Assembly (NCBI GenBank): GCA_014529385.2
Contig: CM043968.1
Coordinates: 5,070,001 to 5,134,000 of the forward strand
Origin: Adiantum capillus-veneris
Lineage: Eukaryota; Streptophyta; Polypodiopsida; Polypodiales; Pteridaceae
Direction: 5' to 3'
DNA length: 64,000 nucleotides
In this document: positions 56,601-64,000 of the stretch, piece by piece
Numbering within the stretch: the first letter of the stretch is position 1
How the letters are laid out: each line of letters begins with the position of its first letter
Program-made: the position numbers and the translations under genes
The notes under the pieces: model-generated
The model's database searches: none
What the model saw: only the letters and a program-made list of their open reading frames with translations
What the model was told of the DNA's origin: nothing

Positions 56601-56960
56601 ACTTGCTTTGCTTAGCGCATAAGTAGACTTCTTTTAGGAATTTCCATAACATGGCATACAAGATGTTCTCAATCCTTTTGGGTGTTTGAGAATATGAGAT
56701 TGTCATCAAAGAAGTCCACAACAGAATCATCTAGTTTTTTTTGTCCTGAAAGGTCTCTCATGAGACGGTTAAAGATGGTAGGCGAGTTACCCAGACCAAA
56801 AGGAATGAATGTGAACTCAAAATTTCCAAACCTCGTATTGAAAGCTATTTTTGGGGTAACTTATTTTTTTATCCCAACTTGGTAGTAGCCTAATCTGAGA
56901 ATGATCTTGGATAGATGTATAGCATCCTCTTCTTCTAGTTGAGTAGACACATCATCACCC
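56601..56960 (-). pseudogene. Ty3/gypsy reverse transcriptase scrap
   Basis: Minus-strand reading gives ILRLGYYQVGIKK, PKIAFNTRFGNFEFTFIPFG and SPTIFNRLM, then after a break DDSVVDFFDDNLIFSN with the catalytic FDD. A KQSKCSFFEE remnant follows near 56600. Several stops and shifts. No LTR or flanking domains were recognised. Confidence 0.72.
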
Positions 56961-58181
56961 GTTGTTGTGACGCTTTGCGGGGATGGGGTGAAAGATATAA
57001 ATTTGCATACATATTTGAGGTTTTGCCAAACTTATGGACAATGTTAGCGGATGTTATGTTAGTAAGAGGCAACATAAATGTATGCTCTATGTGGTTTTCT
57101 AGACCAAAAGGGCTCTAGGTAGGGCCTGACAGGGTGGCAGGTGAAGGAGATTCAAGGTGAGGTTTTCTGGCTTAAGAATGTAGAGCTTGAAGTGCTAAGT
57201 CACCTGGTCCAAATGGCTCATCAAGCAGATCTATAGAGTGCAAGATATTTCGCTTTGAAGTTGGAAGTGATTGTAGATACGAGATGGATATGCCAAGTAA
57301 TACCAGGTAGTTTGAGCCAGTTTGGAGCCACGGGTGTGTAGCTCTTGATTTATGGAGCTTTTTGGTCTTTTCAGATTGAAAATCTGATTCCCGTATGCCA
57401 AGTTATCAACAATCAAAGTTTTGTTGCGGGCCAGGTTTGTGTCGGTCGGGTTGGTCGCCTCGATAGATGTGCCATCTGATGATTTTAAAGCCTTTCTAGG
57501 GTTTGCATGTGAAGTATGCACTGCATTAAAGTCAAAGGAAGTGATGGTGCATCAAACGGAGTCTGGGGCAGCAAGTTATTTTGAACTGAAGTTGAAGCCA
57601 AGTGGCAACAATGTGATGCCAGATGGATTTACCTCGTTTTGATCGGCTCAGTTAGAGGGCCTGAGAAGTTTCAAGTGCATCAAGATTTGGGCGGGTAGTA
57701 GTTGAGAATTGGAGTTCTCACTGGGCTTCGATGGTTGCGCTACTGCATTTGTGAGCACTTAGGCAGTATGTCAAATGAAGGGAAGAAATGAGTTTTTTTA
57801 AAAGCTTTTACGAAAGCTTGAAGGGCTTTGGAGAAGGAGTTTGTTGTGGAGCAGCCACGTGTTTGCGTGTAATCCCACATGCATGACTGGGGAGCACAGA
57901 TGATGGGTATATGCTCTGTAGCACGCACACCATGTAGGCATCAATGTGAGAGAGGCTCCCTTGGAGCTCTCTGGATATGGAGTCGCCACTGTCTTGTTGA
58001 CGTGGGTGTTGTGGGCGGCCCTGTTGGGTGTTCAGGCATCGAGCGCGTCATTCCCGTCAATGATGATGTGGCACACTTCTCCTAGGTGTTCCCCCGCGGG
58101 CCATCAAAAGGCCGTGGGCCCTTTTGAATTGTGGGAAGAAGGGGAGGGTCTCCCACCCTTGTCACAGCACCGTGACAACAA
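56961..58181. other. Unassigned
   Basis: Several short ORFs on both strands, none with a recognisable motif. Upstream remains of the minus-strand Ty3 scrap may extend into 57100, but no domain is clear. Confidence 0.45.
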
Positions 58182-58194
58182 GGGGGGGGGGGGG
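58182..58194. repeat. Poly-G run
   Basis: 13 consecutive G, preceded by a TGTCAC-AGCACC-GTGACA hairpin. Confidence 0.9.
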
Positions 58195-58429
58195 CTTCCA
58201 CGTGCCGTGAGGAGCAAGCCATCCAAAAATAGGGATGGTGCATGCGAGAAAAAGCAAAAGGAGGACCGAGCCTAAAATAGAGAGACTTCTCACGTGCCCA
58301 AAAGGGCTTTTTTTTTGCAAGTTTGGGTAGTTTTTGGGGCAACTAAGAGTTTTTCTGGGAGTAAACGAAGAGGAAGAAGCAAGGTTGTGGAGAGCGGGTG
58401 GAGTCAAAGAAGAACAAGCAAGTGTGTTC

Positions 58430-58530
58430 TGGGGAGCGGGAAGTTGTCAAAGAGGAAGAAGGGTGTTGTTTTGCAGAACAAGAGTTGTCAAAGAAGAAGA
58501 AGTGTGTTGTTTTGGTGAGCAAGAGGAACG
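58430..58530 (+). repeat. Purine-rich tandem repeat (~49-bp unit)
   Basis: GTTGTCAAAGAGGAAGAAGG and GTTGTCAAAGAAGAAGAAGT begin two adjacent similar units, each followed by TGTTGTTTT. Reading frames over it are low-complexity. It could be LTR sequence of the following element, but no LTR pair was found. Confidence 0.6.
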
Positions 58531-58995
58531 GAAGAAGGAGTTTTTTTATCAACAAGATTCTCGTTCAAGAAGCGTCTAGTACAGGATTCAAGAGAGCAAA
58601 GGAACAGTAGCCTAGGTGGGTGTTCTGCTTGGCAATTACAAGCTACTTCCAATGGGTTTGGGATAGGGGATTTCAAATCAACATGCATACCGACATTGGC
58701 GTATGCAATTGATTTGTATCAAGGGTCACAGATATCTGTTTAATGGAAACATCTTCTAATTGCTAGCTCAATTAAGTGTAAATATCTATTCTAAGTTTAA
58801 TTTTATTCATTAACCTTGTTCCGATATGTGATATTCTCTTGCAATTATCTCTAAACACCTCTATATCATCCTATTAACACTAAATCAGTCCTAATCACTC
58901 TAATTCCCCTTGGTTTGCACATAGACTACTTCTCTGTCTACAGCCAGGAGCCCGAGATTTCCCGGTCAACCTTGGAGAGACGCGCACTCCAAAAA

Positions 58996-59013
58996 TTTGG
59001 TGAACCCGACGTG
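58996..59013 (+). other. PBS-like site
   Basis: TTTGGTGAACCCGACGTG, about 50 bp before the gag-like frame. Assigned by position and the TGGTG..CCGACGTG pattern; the primer tRNA is not identified. Confidence 0.4.
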
Positions 59014-59044
59014 AAACTAATCGGGGTAGACAAAAGTAGTGATG

Positions 59045-60217
59045 TTGGTAGGCCAAGATATTGGTATGAAGCAGTTAATGCAGCAATTTGCTGCACTTAT
59101 ACATCAACAACATCTGCACCATCAGCAAATGATGACTAAAAGTTCGGAAAGAGAAATGGAATCTCGAATTTGTGAGGCCAGACAAGCAGTGACATATAAA
59201 TTGGGGCGCTTTGAAGGTCGTGAAATTTCTAAATTTTTCAATGTTTATGAACATGTTGTGGAAGACAAGGGAGCAAAGGAGCATGCTAGTGGAGAATTTT
59301 GTACTCGTTGTCATGCTTAAATTACGTGCACAGATTGAGGAACGGAGAACTACACATGGTGCTGCATGGGCAACGTTTAAACAAGCTCTCAAGGATGAAT
59401 ATTTTCTTGAGGATAAGGAGCACGTTACAAATAATAGTTTTTTGAAGTGGCTGTAGCAACATAATAAGGGGTTATCTGCTCCTAAATTGTTAAGAGAATT
59501 TGAAAAGATATTTGCCCAATTTTCTGCAACCGAACGGGCTGCTCTTATTTCGGAGAAAGTAGAACGTTTTTTGCAGGTTGCATATCCAAAATTGCAAAAA
59601 AGCTTACTGGATCTCCTCAAGGATTCCATAGGGGAGTTGGGGCTGAAATCAGATTGGAAAGAAGTGATTGAAGCAGTCAATATGGTGGTGAAATGGCAAA
59701 AAAGATTGGATAAGTTGGTTGGGATGAATGCAAAGGTGGGAGAAAAGGAAGCAGAGGTTCTTGTGCCGATAAAGGAGAAGATTCCAAAGCTAGAGGAGTT
59801 ATTCATGGATGAACTTGTGAAGGGGATCTAGGAATTGAACATTAATTTGCAAATCTTGAAGAGAAAGGTTCAACTTCTTGATCGAGACAAAGCGGCCCAC
59901 AAAGAGGAAGTGGGAGTCAAAACTGTATGTGGTGTGACCGTCTTGACCATGTCAGGAATGAGTGCGAGGATTTTGCTGAAGCCAAGAGTAAAGATGTGGT
60001 TTTTTGGAAGGATGGTCTGATACACTTGCGAGAAACAGGGTTGCCTCTAAAGACCAAATATGGAAGAGGTGGTACGAAGAAAAGCATGGAAGAGATGTTA
60101 CAGGAACACCATTCAAGTGTAGCTGAAGCACTGACTTACGGTGTGCAAACTGAGAACAAAGGGCAAGAAAAACCAATTGAAGGTTCAAGAATGGGACCTT
60201 CTGGCCATATGCTATGA
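59045..60217 (+). pseudogene. gag of the plus-strand Ty3 element
   Basis: It starts with a glutamine/histidine-rich region, then LGRFEGREISKFFNVYEHVV. After a shift (about 59310) come RTTHGAAWATFKQALKDEYF and a ~114-codon helical segment (59487-59831). A second shift leads to the zinc knuckle CMWCDRLDHVRNEC (59920-59965), a perfect CX2CX4HX4C. Stops at about 59319, 59454 and 59829 and shifts make it inactive. The 243-codon minus-strand frame over this region is a shadow. Confidence 0.75.
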
Positions 60218-60483
60218 CAGCAGTGAAAAAAGGAAAAGTTGGGTATCAGCAGTTGTGTCAAGTGGAAAATTGTATTAGAAAGACTACTGGGTGGGAAGAC
60301 CCTGTAGATTCCCTCTCAATATATGCATACATAGCTAAATCTCAAAACAACAAGGCTTTTGTAGAAGAGAAGCGAAAGAAGTAAGAGGATCTAGCAGGAA
60401 CTTAAAAGAGAACGACGAGATCAAAGGTACCAAAGGGAAAGGAGCCTAGATAAGGAGCACCTCCTACCCCGCCCGACATCTCA

Positions 60484-61433
60484 ATGGATGAGGCTGAGAA
60501 GGAGAAAAAGGCAAAAAAATCACGAGGCCCTTCATGTAAGCTGAGATCTGATATTGAACAGGCTACTAATGTGAGGGAGGTACTTGAGGAATGTATTTTG
60601 AATAGTAGGGTGGAGTTCACCTTAGGTGAGATCCTAGGTATTGCAAAGTGGGTATTTCATAAAAGTATTATTGATCTTAGGAAGAGGGAGCACCAAATAT
60701 TGTATGGGCCTGAAAACAACCCAACCAGGACAAAGGGGGTGCAGAGCATTTATGGACAAATTGAAGCTATTATGGGTATTAGTGTTAGTGAAGAAGAACT
60801 AGCTGCAGATGAATGGGGAAGCATAGTGGATAACAATGAGCTTCCAAGACGGGTAAAGCATATCAGATTTCATGAGGATGAGTATGAAGAAGATGTACCT
60901 CATAGCCATTTTACACGAAATCATTGGGCCATGGCTACTACTAAAACTTTGGTAAAGGTATGTGATTTAGAAGAGCCGGTTGTTGCATTGGTAGATCATG
61001 GGTCAGAAATGAACCTTATGTTGAAGAGCTTATTCTTGAAAGGAAAGTGGCATGTTGATGTGAAACATGGGTGGCATATCCGAGTTTCCAATGTGCAATC
61101 AGGGGATTTGTATGGTGCATGCCCTAATGTTAAGATAACCATAGGGGATGTAAGCGATGAATAATTTTTTTTGTACAGGATCACTCTACATATCCAGTCA
61201 TCTTAGGGTAGCCTTACATTACGGCGATGAGAATGGAAATCAAGTTTTTGGATGATGGATCCCCGTATGCTAGAATCAAAAGTCATGATGGTAAGAAAGT
61301 AGTTCAATTTCTAATTGTTTGTGTGGATCATGCTAGGAACAGGGATACCTTAAGAGATCATCCATTACCAAAGTTGACGAAAGAATTCAAAGAGAGTAGG
61401 GGTTTTCAGGATTTTTACCAAGTGCCATTGTAA
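60484..61433 (+). pseudogene. Protease region of the plus-strand Ty3 element
   Basis: The first frame (60484-61164) ends with VVALVDHGSEMNLM, matching the retropepsin active-site region with D-T/S-G replaced by DHG. After a shift it continues with FVQDHSTYPVIL and MRMEIKFLDDGSPYARI. The catalytic motif is altered, so it is inactive. Confidence 0.68.
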
Positions 61434-61512
61434 AGCGGGATTATGATGGTGCTTTGGAGGAGAAGTTCTCGCTGACAATAGATGTTTACAGAGAGACTTT
61501 TTCTTAGGATTT

Positions 61513-62982
61513 TTGGGATTGGCTTTAAAGGGTTTGGTATCTTACAAAAAATTCAATGATTTGTGCAAATGGGAAAGGAAACATGTTTGCAATGTCCAAG
61601 GCATACTTCAAGGATGTGAAATACCAGACCTAGATGAAGCAATTTCAGGTATTTTTGAAGAATATGCGTTTGTGGATACAATGGGAGAATTGGATATAGT
61701 CATACAATCTAATGATCAAGCTAGGATAAATATGGTTAAGGTAAACTCTCTTAACATGTATGATTTAATTTTGCAATTCAAAGAAGAGTTCTGTGCAGAA
61801 GGGGTCCAAGTGAATACAAAATACAAAACAGTGGAAAGAAGGTTAGACCAGTAACCATTTCGTTTCCAAAAGAGAGTGATACAATTATGGATAAAGTGTC
61901 TCAACAACCTATCCTCCAAGATCCAGGTAAAATTCGGCACTCATTTATTGAAGAAACTCTACAAGAATTAAAGATCGGTGATGCGTATTTTCTAAATCAA
62001 GAAGAGATAGAATGTTTTCAAGAAATGTTGAAGAAGCATGGGAAGGCTTTTGCTTTCCAACTAGGTGAGATCGGTTGTGTTGATCCTAGTGTTGTAGCTC
62101 CCATGGTGATATTTACTATTCCGCACTTGCCTTGGAATCTACGGCCTATTCCTGTTCCAAAGGCTCATCTTCCTAAGTTGGTTGATTTTCCGAATGAGAC
62201 GATTAAGATGGGCATTTTGGAGCCCTCTTGTGCTCCTTACTCTAACAGGTGGTTTACGATTCCCAAGAAGAATGGTACATTGAGGTTCATACAGGATATG
62301 CAGCCGTAAACAAGGTAACTATTAAAAATGTGGGAATAGGTCCAATGGTTGATGATTTTGCAAAGGCTTTTGTAGAAAGAGCCATCTATTCCATGGGGGA
62401 CTTGTATTCAGAGTATGATCAGTTTCAACCGGCTATGGAAAGTAGGGATCTAACAACCATGTGTGCTCCTTTGGGATTAATAAGAATGTGTACTTTGCTA
62501 TAGGGTGCAACCAATTCACTTGCTCACATGATGAATGGAATGAATAAAGTGTTGCGGGATTTCATTCCTCAGGTTACCTTGCCATTTATTGGCGATGTGC
62601 CGATAAAAGGGTGTGAAGAGGGTGAAAAAGATGAAGCCAAAGATAAAAGGGGGTGTAGACAATTTGTGGCTAACCATATTGCTGATTGTTATCAAGGCTT
62701 GAAGAGGTCAACCTTACACTCTCAGGCCAAAAGTCTATGTTTGGGGTAAAACAAGTCTTGATTGTGGGACACTTATGTAAAACATCTACTAGAAGACCCA
62801 GTCCTATCAAAGTGGATGCTATTCAAAAGATGAAAGAGACATGCAATTCAATTACAAAAGTGCAAATATTTTTAGTTGCATGTGTTTTTTACTTGATATG
62901 GTTATGCCATTTTTCACATGTTGCAGAAGTGTTATACCAATTTCTCAGAAAGGGACAAAAAGTAGGAAAGGAAAGACTTTAG
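61513..62982 (+). pseudogene. Reverse transcriptase of the plus-strand Ty3 element
   Basis: Connector sequence (61513-61854) leads to the RT: PSCAPYSNRWFTIPKKNGTL, then VNKVTIKNVGIGP, YSMGDLYSEYDQFQPAMESR (first Asp), APLGLIRMCTL and ATNSLAHMMNGMNKVLRDFI. The catalytic pair reads FIGDVPIKG, so the first Asp of FxDD is now Gly. SMFGVKQVLIVGHLC and RRPSPIKVDAI follow. Stops at about 62307, 62501 and 62747. This RT type, with RDLTTM and GDLYS-YDQF, is one I associate from memory with a Ty3 clade common in basidiomycete fungi and some plants. Confidence 0.82.
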
Positions 62983-62994
62983 AGATTTTTGGTA

Positions 62995-64000
62995 CCTTTC
63001 TAAGAGGTTAGAGTCATTGAGGGAGCACAGATTGCTCTAAAATTCTTTGACAGCTTCTACAGTAGCACTATCCCTACAAAAGATGCCACCTATTTGATTG
63101 ATAGTCGAGGTACTTATAAAGGTAGGATTGAGGCCGCATAGTTTTTTCAAAAAGTTGGACAGATCAACCCCAGAAGACAAGAATGAGGCAAGCTATTGCT
63201 AATATTGTATAGAGAGTATAGGAAGTTGTACTTTGTATTGGGAAATCAAATTAACACCATCTTTTAAATCCTTATCCAAGGTAGCCAAAAATTTTGACCC
63301 AATCATTAAAAGATAACATGTGTAAGATATACATATTTTTGTCTGAGGTAAATTAGTTGAGAAGCATCCAATCTGCTAATATATCTGAGGACAAGAGATG
63401 TTGCCACACAAAGGGGTTCAGAGGATAATTCCAAGCCTTGCGAGAGAGCAAGGGTCTGCAATATACAAAATAGTTAATAAGGCTATGACTAAGTGTAGTA
63501 AGTAATACAATATTTGGCCTTTCTTGCCAAAAGGTCGGGTTCTAACTGCTAAGGCATTTTTTGGAGTATGGTCTTTTAGGTAAAACTTAATCTGCTCTAG
63601 AATCCTTGTATGATTCTCAGGGTTGTGTGTTACTTTCATGCCAGCTGTCATTCTAAAGTGTTTGTGGTCATGAAAGGAAATATATAAACATAGAATCAGT
63701 CTTGTGGATTGGGCCTACAATCCTTAAACTGGCAAAGTCAGAGACTATGATAGCCGTGAGCAGGAGACCAGAAACATAGTCTATGAAGGGCCACCTAACA
63801 CCAATCAACCAGTTAAGGGTTTACAGACCGTGGGTCCAACTTAGAACTACGTTCCAAAATTATTCTCTAAAGCTAGCGTCCCGATTTCCCATAAAATGGA
63901 AAAAACCTTATGGATAGGACGTGTGTGTAGCTATTTTACCATAAACAATAAGACATAATTTAACTTTTTACATTCAAAAGATAGCTGGATCCAGAGAGAA
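62995..64000 (-). mobile_element. PLE family I copy, minus strand, cut by right window edge
   Basis: Reading the minus strand from 64000 down: non-coding sequence matching the copy 1 and 3 segment around GTAGCT(AC)n, the small basic ORF (FRMTAGMKVTHNPENHTRIL ... PKNALAVRTRP, about 63535-63700), an acceptor-like TATATTGCAG, then ORF1 start (DPCSLARLG, GLNPTFISTST, GIFCRDSATVEAVKEF). It stops near 62995 at the Ty3 junction, so ORF2 is missing. Its 5' part lies outside the window. Confidence 0.8.
63418..63700 (-). pseudogene. Conserved small ORF of the right-edge PLE copy
   Basis: HKHFRMTAGMKVTHNPENH, then ILEQIKFYLKDHTPKNALAV and RTRPFGKKGQ. It is the fourth example of the basic peptide upstream of ORF1. 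Here the frame reads straight on into ORF1 sequence (YIADPCSLARLG), which suggests the separator between them is short or absent in this copy. Confidence 0.55.

Larger units (their letters stand above)
58900..62990 (+). mobile_element. Degenerate Ty3/gypsy element, plus strand
   Basis: PBS-like sequence, gag with CCHC knuckle, protease and RT follow in order. The element breaks off in the RT-RNase H connection at about 62990, where the minus-strand PLE copy begins. LTRs were not identified. The RT motifs differ clearly from the other Ty3 elements in the window. Confidence 0.8.

Noticed and set aside
59075-59806. 243-codon minus-strand ORF
   Set aside because: Antisense shadow of the Ty3 gag; the plus strand carries the gag and CCHC motifs.
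63000-63180. Plus-strand reading (VIEGAQIALKFFDSF...) as continuation of Ty3 pol
   Set aside because: It is the complement of PLE ORF1 (GIFCRDSATVEAVKEF on the minus strand).

Overview
The window looks like repeat-dense nuclear DNA from a land plant with a large genome. The evidence is three Ty3/gypsy lineages with plant-type primer-binding sites, a decayed caulimovirid (plant pararetrovirus) insertion, a satellite array, very long (CA)n/(AC)n microsatellites, TATA-box promoters and splice-like signals. No intact ordinary host gene, tRNA or rRNA was recognised. The species cannot be fixed from this sequence; a fern, lycophyte or gymnosperm would fit, but that is inference.

Layout. 1-~5750: minus-strand Ty3/gypsy element cut by the left edge, with its 5' LTR. 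6565-20280: a train of Penelope-like retroelement (PLE) copies of one family, separated by (CA)n tracts. ~20290-22180: degraded caulimovirid pol. 22851-30935: a nearly complete 8.1-kb PLE of a second family, followed after (CA)53 by a truncated sister copy (31042-32288). 32289-34876 and 52715-~54360: one satellite array, split by a 17.8-kb LTR retrotransposon (34877-52709) with LTRs, PBS, PPT and a near-perfect 5-bp target duplication. 54361-58900: mostly unassigned, with a decayed free-standing relative of the PLE antisense gene (55662-56168) and an antisense Ty3 RT scrap. 58900-~62990: degenerate plus-strand Ty3 element. ~62995-64000: another PLE copy on the minus strand, cut by the right edge.

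The most interesting system is the PLE family. The best copy has two sense ORFs: ORF1, a novel protein with an RG-rich tail, and ORF2, a CxC domain followed by a reverse transcriptase whose catalytic residues are present. No GIY-YIG endonuclease motif is visible. Elements begin and end directly in (CA)n and share a 3' hairpin plus a G-rich tail. In the second family the 5' region also carries, on the opposite strand and behind its own TATA box, a ~168-aa protein of unknown function. That protein's coding-type divergence, and its separate paralog at 55.7 kb, suggest it is or was a real gene.

The giant LTR element is also unusual. It has an 18-bp self-complementary motif repeated in two clusters, a splice-donor-like site before gag and an acceptor-like site before a third large ORF, two H2C2 integrase fingers, and a second retropepsin-like domain after the integrase.
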